NCBI GenBank assembly: GCA_001566295.1 | Contig: KQ964246.1 | Location: 2,976,001 to 3,040,000, forward strand | Length of the DNA: 64,000 bases | DNA from: Microdochium bolleyi | Lineage: Eukaryota > Ascomycota > Sordariomycetes > Xylariales > Microdochiaceae | Direction of reading: 5' to 3' | Shown: positions 41,150 through 53,606 of the stretch, one piece after another | Position numbering within the stretch: position 1 is the first letter of the stretch | How the letters are laid out: each line of letters starts with the position of its first letter | Notes under the pieces: generated by a model | What the model was told of the DNA's origin: nothing | Database searches by the model: none | What the model saw: only the letters and a program-made list of their open reading frames with translations | Made by a program: the position numbers and the translations under genes

Positions 41150-43715
41150 GATGGAGACGGGCTGATGTGGCTTGGGCTGGTGAGAGCTGGGCAAGACGAG
41201 CAAAGCAAGACTGGAGAGCCGGCGAGGCTGGCCATCTTATACAGATCAGGGGCCATGTCGCCGTCGGATCGGCCAAGGAGCTGCGTGTGCGGCAGATGCA
41301 CAGAGAACTGGGCCATGGAGGCCATGCTGGATGATGACGGTGGCGTGTGGGTTGTGCAGATACGGGGGTCGTGTGCACGCACTGCGCTGGCGGTTCTCGT
41401 ATTGTTCGCTCGTGGGCCAAGGAGGCCAGGGTCCTGGGGGTCCTGGGCGGCCGAGAAGAGAAGGGATGGGCATGCGAGTCGAGGAACCTGGCAGCGACCT
41501 GCAGGGCCCGGCAGAGCCGCTGCAGGGCGCCATCGTCATGGACCACTTTTGCGTCTCTTGGAAGCCCGATCACCCGCGTTCGAGAAGAGCAGCAGCGCCG
41601 CGGGATCCACGGCATCGAGGCGGAGCAGCGGGTCGCCTGGTCCATACGCGGCCCACCACTTGCAGCTTTGCATGACGATGGGACGGTTCGAATGCCGGCA
41701 CTGTCCGGCACTGTCTGGCTTGTCTCGCGTGCAAAGGCCGTTGATGTGGTCAGTTTTCGCTGTGGCGTCGCGCCTGCCAACCCTCACGCCTCACCCGTCG
41801 CGCTTGCCAGCTTCGATCAGAGTCTGCCGTCGTCTGGCTCTAAAAATAGCACGGCTCCAGGAATTAGTTCGAGACAATACTCCGTAGGGTGGTCGACTTC
41901 CGCACCCTCGAGCACGAGTCCAGATTGCAACTCAGGAGTTAAGATTAAAACTCTGTTGCAGGCTGCAAGGTCAAGCACCATGCACTGGCCCATGCCCCAT
42001 TTCTCTGGCCTACGTTGCCGCAGGGATGTGTCGGTCGGTGCACTGCCAGCACTACCAGCGATCCCGGCATCCTTGAAGTGCTCTGGGCTTCTATGCAGGC
42101 ACCGAAATCTCCAGGCTGCCCCTTTCGTGTGCATCTGCGTTGCTCGTCCGCAGAATGTATTGGCTGGCACCAATAAGCACGGTACTTCATCAATGGCGAT
42201 TACGTGGCTCGCCAAGAGTCCCTCACGCACGGTCTCGGGAACAAGCAGAACGAACCAGGCAGGCCTCTTGCCAACGCAACGCTCCATGCAAACATGAAAA
42301 ATAAAAACATAAACAGAGTGCAATTCCAAAGCAGGCAAGCAGACGACCTACTGCTCCGTAGCGATCGATCTAGAAATAGCCAGTGTCAATCGCAATGTTA
42401 TCGGGGCTGCAGTGATCTGCGGCCGGGGTGTTGGGCGCCGGATCATGACTTCGATGATGTTTTGGTGCTCACCGTTGCTCAATGTATTACACTCGACATA
42501 CTCGAGAGAACAGCTGATGCAAGCCCCACGCCTCTGTCCGGGGGGTGACTTCAAGACCCGGATCGGAACGAATGAGGGTCTGCAGAATATCCTTCTGTCC
42601 GTCCACAAGACAATATCGAGATCACAAAAAATGCTCAAGGCTGTATTGTTTACTCCGCACAGCGACACTTCTCTATGCTTGCATGCTTATGCGGACAGTG
42701 CAGCGTGAACGGTATCCACTCACCGTTTAAAACCCCAAGATGAGTAGGTTGTCACGAGAGTCACAACTGCGTTGAACACTGCTGGCACGTGAACAAGTGT
42801 ATCTAGACGGTATTCGTGTGTTCAATAACCACGAGAACAACGGGCGAGTGGGCATTCGACGTAGATATTATCGGATTCCGCAGAGTGACTAGAAACTTGC
42901 GACTGCAAAACTGGACTAAAGCGCAACGAAGAGTTTACTCTTCAGCTTGGCAGTGTTGGAGCACAAGGTTGACCGTAAAGCCTTACGTAGCCTGGGTCTT
43001 GATGGATGGAGTCTGAGCTGTTGTCATCTGGAGATATTTCCCCTCCCGCTCTCTACCTGTAACATGTTTTCATCCCATGCTTTGAAGATAACGGGTGATT
43101 TTCTCGGCAGTAGCTCGCGGCTGGTGATTCACATTGATTTCGACGTCCACGATAGTCACTCGGCCAAAAGAGGAAATCACCACTTCTACCCTGATGCTGC
43201 TGGCTTTCCAGGGTTGCCGCTTTATTTTCACAAATATCCAGGAGTTTCTTTGGTTCAGCAAGAATGGCAACAGCAAGGACCACCAAACTTGGAGAGCAAA
43301 AGGTCACCGGTTTTCAAACTGGTCCGGCTCGAGTTCAGCAGCAATCGCAACACTCAAATTTCAATTTCCGAGGGCAAAACCTCCTTCTCCTTGTTATATG
43401 CTGCCGCAATATCACCGCCTCTTGTGTTGGCGGCTGTGGACTCTACTGAGCTCAAGAGGCTTGCCTCCGATGTCTGCTCAAGTATCGTTCCCCGGCACTC
43501 AGTGTCTGCCGTGGTAGTGAGCTACAAGAGCCCCGAATCATGCGACCAAGCACGCAAACAATGTGTATCAGCCTGTACCTGTGACCTCTTCCGCCTTACC
43601 CTGCGCTCTCTCTATTGGTATAACACAAGCTGAATCTCCTTGCTCCGTCTCCTCCCCGTTTGCAGCACAACCCACCCTCATACACACACCTACCCCTCTC
43701 GGACCCAGATCCAGC
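41150..43715. other. 2.6-kb intergenic region with no recognised gene
   Basis: It holds the GH17 promoter and the 3' end of the 3-beta-HSD-like gene. Two open frames of moderate length (41817-42338 minus, 173 codons; 42947-43633 plus, 228 codons) have no recognised domain and lack the strong C/G third-position bias of neighbouring genes. I leave both uncalled. Confidence 0.45.
41236..41241 (-). promoter_or_regulatory. TATA box candidate of the GH17 gene
   Basis: TATAAG on the minus strand lies about 90 bases before the GH17 start codon, a typical distance for a highly expressed fungal gene. Confidence 0.45.
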
Positions 43716-45146
43716 TTAAGAGCTCTTCATCGCATTCCTCTCTGCGTTCCGGTTCCAGTCCGCCGCCTGCTGCGCCATGCCCTCCATCGACGTGCACACA
43801 TGCCGGAACCCGATCCCGCCTTCCTCGACACTCTTGCACGCCAGCTCGTCCGAGGCCGGGGTGTGCGTGGCGGGGACAAAGACCGCGGGCTGCAGCATCG
43901 CCAGATCCCCCTTTGGCCTCGGCACAATGTGTTTCAGCAGGGGCATGTGCGAGGCAATGTCGAACAGCTCCACCACGTGCGCGATGGCCAGCATGACGCC
44001 GGGCTGCAGCCTGTTCACCTGCACCCGCCCGGGGGGCGACGAGGTGAGCTTGAGGATGTTGTACATGTCGTCGAACATTGGCGGCGGGCCCGCGTCGGTG
44101 ACGATGTAGGGTCTGCCGGCGCACCTGGGTAGCTTGGCTCCCGTGCCTTTGCCGTTGTTCCTGTCTCCGACCAGCGCGGCCTCGAAGCAGAGGTGTCCCA
44201 GCGAGACGTGGCCCGCGTGCACAAAGTTCTGGATGATATTGGGCATCCACGTCGGCACGGTCCCCTTGCGCAGGACCAGGCCGACGGCCTGATCGCCCTC
44301 GCTGCTGCCGTAGATGCAGTTCGCGGGGCGGATCGAACCCGTGCGGAAGGTCGGCGAGTTGGCCTCGCAGACGAGCCGCTCGGCCGTGGCCTTGCTGAGG
44401 GCGTAGTTGGCGAAGAATTCGCCCCGGGGCCGCAGGGGCAAGTCGAAGTCGGACTCGTCGAGGACCTGCACGCAGCCCTCGTACCACTCGCGGAACGGGT
44501 TGCCCCAGAACTTGACCGGCCGTAGGTTCACCGACGACGAGCACGTGTAGATGAAGCAGTCTGCGCCGGCCGCCCGCGCGGCGTCGACCATGTGCCGCGT
44601 GCCGTCGACATTGACGCGCCGGGTGTTGCTGTATGTCCACGCCGAACGCCTGCCCGGGTCGATCAGGGCCGCCGGGTGAAAGACTGTCATCGGCAGATGA
44701 GCGACCGACTTGGGCCACGGCTTGGCGAATGCCGCCTCCACGGCTTCCTTGGAGGAGATGTCGGCCTGTGCGAAGTCGACCTTCGTGACGGGCCCGCTCA
44801 GCATATCCACCCTGTTCGCGGGGCGGAACTCAATGATCCGGATAGCCTCGGGCGGCTGGCCCCTCGCGAGCAACTGCAGGACCATCTCGCCGCCGACGCC
44901 GCCGTAGCCGCCCGTCACGACGTACCGCCGGTCGAGCTTGGGTGGGAGGTGCGGTGTCCAGTCGATCGGGTTTTTCTTGACGCGCTCATACGTCTCGAGC
45001 ATCTCGGCTTTTCCCCAGCGGTGCGGCGCCCAGGCGGCGGCAGCAGGCGGCACGCCCTTCATCTTCTGGTTGACGGACGCCACCCAGGCAATACCGAGGG
45101 CCGCGAGCGTGAGAAAACCCACGGCCAACGTCATGTAGGCACCCAT
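43716..45146 (-). CDS. membrane-anchored 3-beta-HSD/sterol dehydrogenase family protein
   Basis: A single exon gives 476 residues from the ATG at 45146; 34 upstream codons stay open but the anchor follows this Met directly. The protein is an extended short-chain dehydrogenase of the 3-beta-hydroxysteroid dehydrogenase family, the family of Erg26. An N-terminal membrane span lies at residues 6-24. The NAD site is VTGGYGGVGG (77-86); the catalytic pair is Tyr248 and Lys252 in YALSK, with SSSVN before it. The family motif VFHPAALIDPGRRS and DGTRHMVDAA are present. True Erg26 has a C-terminal anchor and a slightly shorter chain, so this is more likely an accessory paralogue with an unknown hydroxysteroid or related substrate. 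A TATAAA lies 171 bases upstream. Confidence 0.87.
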   Translation of the reverse strand: MGAYMTLAVGFLTLAALGIAWVASVNQKMKGVPPAAAAWAPHRWGKAEMLETYERVKKNPIDWTPHLPPKLDRRYVVTGGYGGVGGEMVLQLLARGQPPEAIRIIEFRPANRVDMLSGPVTKVDFAQADISSKEAVEAAFAKPWPKSVAHLPMTVFHPAALIDPGRRSAWTYSNTRRVNVDGTRHMVDAARAAGADCFIYTCSSSVNLRPVKFWGNPFREWYEGCVQVLDESDFDLPLRPRGEFFANYALSKATAERLVCEANSPTFRTGSIRPANCIYGSSEGDQAVGLVLRKGTVPTWMPNIIQNFVHAGHVSLGHLCFEAALVGDRNNGKGTGAKLPRCAGRPYIVTDAGPPPMFDDMYNILKLTSSPPGRVQVNRLQPGVMLAIAHVVELFDIASHMPLLKHIVPRPKGDLAMLQPAVFVPATHTPASDELACKSVEEGGIGFRHVCTSMEGMAQQAADWNRNAERNAMKSS

Positions 45147-46477
45147 GGTTGGGTTCTGGGTGTGACGGTCTGTCGCCCGTTGTCGATCGCAATCGGATGG
45201 TTTCGGATCAGAACAGGTTTGATGGCGCGAGACGTGCGAGAAGGGCACTCCAGAGAATAAAAGGAACAGACGGCCCTGGGTTGTAGGTAGACAGCGGGGT
45301 TCGATGGACCCTGATGTTTATACACGGCGGATGTCAAGAAGGGCTAAGGAGCGGGCCCTCTCGGCTCGCTTCGCACCTGTCTCGCATCCCGCTTAGGCTG
45401 GTGCGATCCCCTCGGTTTCAACCTCACCACGGGACAGCTCGGACACTTCGGTGAAGGCCCAGCCCGATTCGCCAAGACGAACAGCTGAGGTGGGTTTCAA
45501 CGAGCGGTCTCGAGCGGACAGGAAGGATTACCTACCTAGGGCAAGTCGCAAAGTTTCGAGCAGCATAAACAAACCCCTGCAGAAGCGGAAAGTTTCTCCT
45601 GCTCTCCGTGCCAACACCAACAAGGACAGTACCGAGACCCCAGCGTCATGCTCGCAGACCGAGATATCACCAGCTGAGTCCCAGAAGCGGACCACAACTC
45701 AGCCTCCTATTCTTCCCTGTCCTCAGCCTCCGAGACATAAATGGAGTGCATCCCGCAGAATCCGACATTTGGAGAAACGAGCCGCTTCGCGAAGCTACCC
45801 CACACCGCTGCCGAGACAGGGATCTTTTTTCTGCATGCCTCGGGCGCTGCTCCAGCGAATGCGAGCGTCGCGCGGATTCGTATCCGAGGCTGGTGACGCA
45901 GCCGGCGCCGTGTTGCGTCAGCACTCAGTATTAAAGATTGGTAGCCACGGTTGAACATATTTCTGCGCAGCATCACATCATTGCATCTCGCAGGCTGTTG
46001 TGTGTACTTCGGTGCTTCTTGCCTCCCCGCGCGCCCACGTTCCATGGCAAGCTGATGATCCGGCCGCGGGCAAGTGAAATCTTGGTGTCGTTGAGGATCG
46101 CCGACGTCGAAGATGGAGGAGTCTTTTTCGGCTTTGACAGCGAAAGCATGCGCACAACGGTGACGGATGCGAACTACTTTCAGTAGATCCCAGGCTGGTA
46201 AAAAAAATCATCTGCCAGGCGAGTGGCTCCAATTTCATGCTATTCCTAATTCATACCTTCGTAAGTCCAGACCCGGCGCACGCAACGCGGGAAACCCTCC
46301 AATGGTATCGGGGCATGACATGAAGACATCCCGAAAGACATGGCGCGTCAACTGGTATCAACAAGAACAAGAAACAAAAACGACCATGCTTCGCAATCAA
46401 GACGCTGACTTCCCCACCAAGCTATCCTCCACATGCCGACCAGACCCTAGTCCACCCCGTGTCCCTCACAGCTGGAA
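45147..46477. other. intergenic region between the 3-beta-HSD-like gene and the GPI protein gene
   Basis: The region holds the dehydrogenase promoter and the 3' untranslated region of the GPI-protein gene. A 167-codon frame (45451-45954) has arbitrary, Ser/Arg-rich composition and is not called. Confidence 0.5.
45317..45322 (-). promoter_or_regulatory. TATA box candidate of the 3-beta-HSD-like gene
   Basis: TATAAA on the minus strand lies 171 bases before the start codon. Supported by sequence match and distance only. Confidence 0.4.
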
Positions 46478-47278
46478 TTAGACCATGTAAACCACGGCAG
46501 CGACAGCGAGAGCGGCCGCGCCGTTTGCAATCTTCAGGCCAGCAGCGGCGTTTCCGGGCGGCCTGGTAGAAGTAGTGGCAGCAGGGCTGCCACCGCTGGT
46601 GCTAGAAGGGGCAGACGAGCTAGTCGTCGAGGCATCGATCGGCTTGGCGTCGGAGATAGCCTTGGTGCCGCACTTGGACTGGATGTTCTGCTTGCATGCT
46701 TGCTGGGCGGCCGCGTTGTTCTCACCGGCTTTGTTGCAAGTGATGAAGTTGAACTGACAGATGTTCTGTTGGTGGAGGATTCAGTTAGCTTTCTGTGCTG
46801 TCTCGTGCCAGTTCCGGGAAATTCCGTCTGATTGTGATGCTTACCCAAGGCAGAGTGTCCTTGTACTCAGTGAGATCAGGGGACTGGCCGTTTGTGCAGC
46901 TGCAGTTGAACTGCAGAGTGTTCTGGAGTGCGCAAGCTTGTAAGCATATATGAACGATCTTGGCAGTAGGCCCGGGAGAAACTGGAGAGGAATCACAATA
47001 CTGACCTCGTCGCAGGAGTTGGCACCAAGCGAGATGCAGAACTTGCCGCAGGCGTTGCTCTGGGCGTTACACCAGCCGACTGGAAGCATAATTCAGTGTC
47101 AGTAATCGCACACCGGGACGAACCACAGAGCTGGTGGAATGATGGGGGCAGACATACCGCGATCGCCGAGCGGGACGAGACCAGGGTTGGCCAGGGTGAA
47201 AGGGCTGGTCGAGTTTCCCTGCGCCGACACGAGGGTGACGGTGGAGAGGACGACGGCGGCGACAGTGCGGGTGAACAT
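46478..47278 (-). CDS. small Cys-rich GPI-anchored surface protein (DUF7707-like)
   Basis: Four exons (47158-47278, 47006-47079, 46845-46922, 46478-46765) give 186 residues; borders are GT...AG with donors GTATGT, GTCAGT and GTAAGC. The short middle exons make it easy to miss. A signal peptide (MFTRTVAAVVLSTVTLVSAQ) opens the protein. Ten cysteines follow in the arrangement WCNAQSNACGKFC, NSCDE, FNCSCTNGQSPDL, ICQFNFITC, ACKQNIQSKC, which I associate with the fungal DUF7707 family. A Ser/Thr-rich stalk (about 133-158) leads to a GPI signal: small residues (GNAAAG) and a hydrophobic Ala/Val tail. The likely place is the outer plasma membrane or wall; the function of the family is unknown. Ten Cys suggests five disulfides. 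Confidence 0.87.
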
Positions 47279-50074
47279 TTTTGCTGGTGGTGAAGCTGTG
47301 TCGTCGGGGTGATCGGCGGGTGAAGCTGGAGCTGTCGGGGATCGTCGCCGAGCTAGATGAGAGAGCTGCGGGGATGGGCGAGAAAGGAATTGGCGGAGCT
47401 GTGGGAGGATGCAGACGACGTTGAGCTCTGGGTATCAGATGATCGCGACGGAAGGATATGAGAGAGAAGAGGTGTGAGAGAAGGACCTCGGTGCGCGGCA
47501 GAGAGCGGGCAGCGTGTTTTTGGTGTACGAGGGAACCTGGCGAGGTTTGGCGGGCAGGCGCGCGGGCGCGGGCACGGGCAGACGGCACGACCTGGACCCA
47601 TGCAAGTGCTATCGTGGGTCTTGGCACGCCTGCGAGCAGCACCTGCTTGTTTCCTCGCCAGAGCCGGTGGCTGGGGTTATCGCCGGGGGGTTGACCACTG
47701 GCCCTGGCCCCGACGAAGCCGGCTAAGCGTCAGAGACGTGTTTGATGATGCAGCCACAGGCACAGGATGCAGCACTGTTTCCAACATCGTCGCCCGCTTC
47801 TCCCTCCACCACGTGCACGCGGCACCAGCGTGGGCGTCCTGACATCTTGGTGTCTCGGCCGGCTCCCGGCGGCAGCAGTCGAGTTCGGTGAGGCAGCCCA
47901 GCCCAACAAAGCCCGGCCATTGTCAGAGTGGTCGGGGTGGAGCTGCACCTCCAACGACACCGCCAGGGCCCGCCTTCTTGGTGCAATCATGATGGATCGG
48001 ATGGGCATCTCGGCGGCAGCTAGCTAGCGCCGGCCAGAATCCCATCCTGCCAGGACTCGCCCGCCTCCTCACTTGCATGCAGCCGAGCCCGTCTTCGCAG
48101 CCTGGTTGCATGCGGGCAACGCCATCCGCTCCCACCAGTGCCACCACCTCCTCCCACCCTGGCCCACCGTTGCCTGGCGCAACCAAGAGGCCGAGGAATG
48201 GGCAGCCACATTGATCACATCTACGGCGACCCTCGCAGCGGTCGCTGCCACATCCTCAGGACCTGGACGGAACCAGAACAGGAGTCATTCTTTCCGTGCG
48301 GAGCGAAACACACACTCAATTGAGAAGCACCGTTTCCGAACGGCGTCCCGGATTAGCAACAGCAGAGTTTCTCACCCAGTCTCTATTCCGCAGGCGTCAA
48401 AGCTCCTATCAACAGCGTCATTTATCTGGATCTCTGGGGCTTGCCGGGCTCGCCGGGGGCAGTCCGGTGGCCGCCGCTGCCCACCGGATCGAGACAGCGC
48501 GCTTTTCGGTGGGCGACGCACTTGGCTCTGCTCCACCACCCATCTCAAGCTCTGTCTCTGCTCTGGCAACCCGGCATGGCAGTTCTCATCCGGTCTGCTG
48601 ACGGACCCGACTTGTCAAGCTTGGTCGTTGCCACCACGGCACCTGCAAGGTTCTCGTGTTCGGCCTAACGCTGCAGGCGCCGTGACTGGCTGGTTCCATT
48701 TATTCGGCACACTCCGTACAAGCATCATCTTTGTCGAGCCTGGGAGTCCGACGTGCAAGCACACAACACCAACATTCGAGCACATGCATCGTCGAAAACA
48801 TCATGTCGCGCCCATCGTGATGCTTCGCGGGCAGGCATCTTGAAAAGGAAGTGTCGCCCTGCTCCAGTCAGATTGCTCAATCTTACGACCCCTGCAGTCC
48901 AGTGCAACAGCACCTCCGAAAGTTGCGAGGCACAAGGGTGCGGCCTTTTACGGCGTACTTTATATGATTGGCAGACCCTGTCGCAAATAGCCAATTGCTA
49001 CCTACTTCCTGCGTGAAAAGCTTTAGCTGCCACAGATTGAATGCACGCGATCCCCAAATCCCCGTTCCTGATCGGTCCTGTATCCGTACCTGCTTCTCAT
49101 GCGACGCCACAGCAAGCCACCAGCTTTCCAAAGTGCATTGCTTGAAGGTACATTACCTTGGAGAATCTCCAGGTTCGATATCGCTGGCGCCGCCCCCTGC
49201 ACAATGCGGAGCTCTACAGAAATCGAGCCAGCATTATCTCTGGGCGTTCCGATTTCTTCCTCGAGTCGGAGACCATGGCATCGGCGTCGCGGGATCCGGC
49301 AATGAGGTTTCTTGTCTGTAGGTCGTGCCGTAGGAAAACCTCCGCCCGCCCACTCAGGTTCCCCACAGAGTCCACATGCTCCCTGCGGGGGGCTTGTACA
49401 AACATCGTAATCATCTCCTCTGACAGCTGGATGACCATAGATGCCAACAATTTCACGCAGCCCTTTCCGCTGTCAACCATGTCATGGCACACACTCTCCC
49501 ATCTGCCGCCGATCTTGATCTCAACACCTCAGGTCGCGCGCTGCGATACGATATGATGCTTGACTGTTAGCAGGCTGCCAGGCCTTGCGTGAACCGGCGC
49601 GCCAGGGAGATCACGCATGGGCACGATTCAGAGGACCCGTGATGGGTTGCCGCGGAGAACAGGCCAGCTGGACAAAGTTTGACCAAACGTTGCCAGACAC
49701 CAGAGACCGGAGACGTCTTATGCGGAGAGACATGGCCATGTGATGAATGCTTCGCATTAAGAGGAACAGCCCTTCCACAAGCCGCGAAGAATTATTCTTG
49801 GCTATATAGGTAAGTATACATAGATCCGCCAACCGCTCATATGAGCGTCTGAACATGCGAGGATATGATAGTACAACTGGACGTCTGCTGCCAGAATGAG
49901 TACAGACTACACAGCACACCACGGTCGGCGTCGAATGCTGGCGAATCCCATCTCTGCTTCGAATGACGTTCACGGACCACACCCCCTCACCGCAACCACA
50001 CCTCAGACCGTGCGAACTGTGTCAAAACGCAGAGCATTTGCACTCTTCGCCCTCGACAGGTCAATATTCTGGTC
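47279..50074. other. 2.8-kb intergenic region with no recognised gene
   Basis: It holds the promoter of the GPI-protein gene and the 3' end of the CDF transporter. Several open frames (for example 48073-48843 plus, 256 codons) have arbitrary composition rich in Arg, Ser, His and Cys and are not called. No repeat or RNA gene is recognised. Confidence 0.45.
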
Positions 50075-52128
50075 TTAGTGCCGGCGCATGTGCGTGGGCA
50101 GGTTGTACGTCGCGTAGTCGGCGTGCACGAACGCGCGATCGACGACGGGGACAGACTCGAGGACGTAGCAGAGCGACTCGCTGACGTCGTGCACGTCGCG
50201 GAGCGTCGTCGACGCATCGAGGACAATGTCGACCTCGACGTTGAGCTTGTCGCCCGCGTGGTATGCCTGCAGGCCCTGAATCTGCTTGATCGTCTTGGCG
50301 AAGCGCATGGTCAGGTAGAGCACTGTGTATCGTGTGTCATGTGGTCAGCATTGGTCCGAGAGGGAGGGGGGATGAAGGGGGAGAAAAGGAAGCAGCGATG
50401 CTTACGGGTGTTGCGCTGATCTGCGGTCGCGCTGAAGCCGCTCAAGTTCTTGATGTGCTCCATTGTCGTCTGCGACCATTGGTAGATGACGACGATGGAG
50501 AGGATGAGACCACCGAGTGAGTCGAGCCACCAGATATCCGCATAGAAACCGACTGGTATCACCCGTGTCAGCTCTGGTCTTGTAATTACTGGTGAGCAAG
50601 GATTAGAGCAGCTCACCGATAGGAAAGAGGATGGAACCAGTGTTGAAGATGATGTCTGTCAACGCATCAGAAGCCCTGTGCTCCGAGTTAGTGAAAGCAC
50701 TTCGAAGCTCTCTGGAAGCCGCAAAACCTACAAGGCTTGCACGCTCGAGTTCTTGACCAGTCGACACCAGAGCCAGCATGCGCCCTTCACCAGAACAGTT
50801 CCGATCATGATACACAACGAGGGAAGGTCGCTGAAGAAAGATGAAAACCGAGTTAGCTGTGGGTCTAGCCCTTCCTCCAGCCAGTTGTGAGAGGGCGAGT
50901 CCACTTACAGCGAGATCACTTCGCGGTCGGGTCCGAACAGCTTCTGTAGCGACTGAAGCGCGACCTGGGCAAAGGCAGTCACCATAATGACAGAGAATAC
51001 TAACACACCGAGCGGCTCCAGCTTCCGCCGGCCGACGGGGTATTTATACTGGTCTTGGCGACCAATAAGCCAGGTTGTCGTCCACACGATGGCTGTGGAG
51101 AGGAAGTCGAGGATGGCGTCGACCAAACTGGCCAGCACGGACATGGATGACACGGAAGCCACGACGGCGACCTTGCCCAGCAGCAGAATCAGGTTGGCAG
51201 TGAAGTTGACGTAGATGGCGACCATGACGACGCGGTCTGAGCTGTCGAGGTCGTCATCCTCGTCGAGCCACGGGATGTCGGGCTTCGGCACCCCGTCGTC
51301 TTCCTCCTCCTCGTCAAACTTGAAGAGTGGTGTCGTTTCTGTTGCGCGGTAGATATCTTTGGGTGTGCGCTTGACCTTTTTCGCGATGCTCGAGCTGCGC
51401 GATCTGCCATCAGGCCCGGTGGCCTCACCGTCAGCGACTGCTGCTGCTGCTGCTGTGTCGAGCAGTGAGACGCTGGAGCTCCCAGCACCCGACGTCAAGC
51501 CCGAGATGCCATCGTCCGGCCCGTTAGTCGGAGAATTCGACAAGCTGGAACTCCGGGGTGCGGGCTCCTCGGAGATGGTGTCCGGGACCTCAACACCGCG
51601 GAAGGAGCTGGGTGGCATGTTATTGTACTCGTTGACCAAGTCGTGCGGGATGCTGCTGTCGAGCAGGCGGTCGATGTAGAGGTACTGCTGGATGAGGTAG
51701 TTTGTGCGCTCGTAGTACTCGCGGATGGGCGCCTTGAAGTGCTGCAGCTGCTCATCGGTCTTCCAATAGCGCTCCCAGCGGTACCGCGGGTTCGAGTAGC
51801 CGATGAGGCGCATGGAGCGCATCTGAGCGCTGTGCAGCACGTCGCTCATGCGCCGCTCGTCCGCGGCCGCGTGGCGCCTCTCGCCATCGGCGCCCGGGTC
51901 ATTGGTGATGAAGGGCGACAGCAGGGCGCTCTCCTCGTCGTCTGAAGCGCTGACAGAGCTGTGCCGCCATGTGCTGCCATAGTGGTGCAGCGAGGACTGC
52001 GAGCGGTTGCGCAGCAGCTGCGTGAGGGTGCCCTGGCCTCGGGGCGAGAGCGGCGGTGCCTCGTCTGAGAGGATCAAGAAGGACCGCCGGCGCCCGCTGC
52101 GCGATCTGGATGAGGATCTGGCAGCCAT
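50075..52128 (-). CDS. manganese-type cation diffusion facilitator (CDF) transporter
   Basis: Five exons (50909-52128, 50732-50830, 50617-50675, 50406-50552, 50075-50322) give 590 residues. CDF proteins are proton antiporters that move divalent metals from the cytosol into organelles or out of the cell. The first 290 residues are a cytosolic, Ser/Arg- and Asp/Glu-rich extension with the conserved fungal block RYWKTDEQLQHFKAPIREYY. Six membrane spans follow (first near VVMVAIYVNFTANLILLLGK). The metal sites read DAILD (Asp337, Asp341) and DALTD (Asp443, Asp447). This DxxxD form marks the Mn-CDF subgroup, whereas Zn members use HxxxD. The C-terminal cytosolic domain (HAGDKLNVEVDIVLDAST) is typical. 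The start Met at 52128 gives MAARSSSRSRSGRRRS. Likely location: Golgi, ER or vacuole; not shown. Confidence 0.93.
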
Positions 52129-53606
52129 CGCGATGTGCGAGGTGGGCAACAGAGGTGACGGTGCTGGACGCAGTGTTCACTCCCGGGACCGATTGACTCG
52201 CAGCTGCTCAATTGTCACGAATTGGAGTTTCGGGCGTTTCACGCAGGCTCAAAACGCCGGGAAGAGGCCGGCGCGTGCCGTTGCGATCTGTCGTTGTCCG
52301 TTGCTGGGATTGTGATAGGCGTGACGCGGTGGCTGCAGGACGATGGAGGAATTGTAGTAGCAACGTCTGACGCGCAGGGTCCGTCCTCGTTCTCACTTCG
52401 GGAGACGAGGCGTTGTTGTGAGACTTGAAGGTCTGGGACGATGCCTGTGAGCGTTGTGATGGAGAAGAATTTCACGGACGACGGTTTGAGATGTCCCGAG
52501 ATGTGCTCTCACAGTGAAAGCGCGATGGATGGACCCTGTTTCACTACTGCCGCGCGAGCCCTGGTACAAGCTGCAGAGACGGGGGCTGGCCTGTTGATCT
52601 GATAAGTCTAAGGAGGCCTGCGATTCAGCAAGCTGCAGCTCCACCAAGCTCGGATCCGTTGCACCGAGTCGAGTCGCGCAGGTCCAGTCGTCGCGACCAG
52701 ACTTGGCGCATCCACCTGGACCTCGCGAAGCGGCTCCGGCACCGGTCAAGGTCCGCAAGGATGAACGGGAAAGGCACGCCGGGGTCTGCATGGCTGCAGC
52801 GTCCAGAGCGGTACTTTTCCGGAGTGAAGGTTCACGAGCAATGATTAACGCCTCCAGCGAGGAAACATCACATGCGCTCCTTCTATGGTATCGTCGATCA
52901 TATCAAATGTTTTAAAAGCTCACCCCTGCATCTTTTTTTGTTGCAATTGACTTTTTCTGACGCAGGCTTCATGTGACTCTGCCAGTTCCCGGAGTTTCAG
53001 AGTTATAAATACAGACAGGATCGCCAGCCAAAGCGTCGTTACCCGCGACAACCAAGCACAGACATGATCGAGTGGAAGGGTCAAGGCCCAGTAGAGCGAA
53101 GCATAGGGAGCTTCCTCGAGCCTGTACCGCCGAAGAAAGTGTGCATGCTCCGCCCTGTCACGCCTCAAGCCTTGTTCTCCATGGACCACAAGCCAGGAGC
53201 AGACTTCAGGATGCAATTGGGATTCCGTCGGCTCGAAACAGGACGGCCATTCAGGGACCATGGCGCGGAACCCACCCACATCAACCGACCACAGCCAAGT
53301 GGGCAAGTTCAACGCTGGCGGGAGCTCCAGAGTGCCCCGCGTTGTGGGCTGATAAGGCTAATCGCCTGAAAATCGTCGAAACCTTTTGGTTCAGGCCTGG
53401 ACAGCTGCGCCGGGAGCATCTACAGAACCTCGTCTCATGATTGTAGATCAAGGCCCAGCAATTGATTCACCTCGAAGGCGCAAGCGAACAACAGAGCACA
53501 CCTGTCCCACCATCAGCCTCCCGCAGCACCACGACCGTCGGCGACCCTAAACAATCCCCCCCTCCTCCGAGCGCCGCCAGAAACCCCGCGACTCCCGGAA
53601 AAAATT
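52129..53606. other. divergent promoter region between CDF gene and ADE8
   Basis: The 1.5 kb lies between two outward-reading genes. C-rich plus-strand sequence directly precedes the ADE8 ATG (53510-53600). No gene is recognised in it. Confidence 0.5.

Noticed and set aside
40082..41887. 601-codon plus-strand frame opposite the GH17 gene
   Set aside because: It is antisense to a gene with strong C/G third-position bias, which suppresses stops on the opposite strand. Its composition (Val/Ala/Gly/Asp-rich) is the expected mirror.
41817..42338. 173-codon minus-strand frame upstream of the GH17 gene
   Set aside because: Part of it is fairly protein-like, but there is no recognised domain, weak codon bias and no splice context.
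48073..48843. 256-codon plus-strand frame
   Set aside because: No domain, arbitrary composition, and no start context or splice partners.
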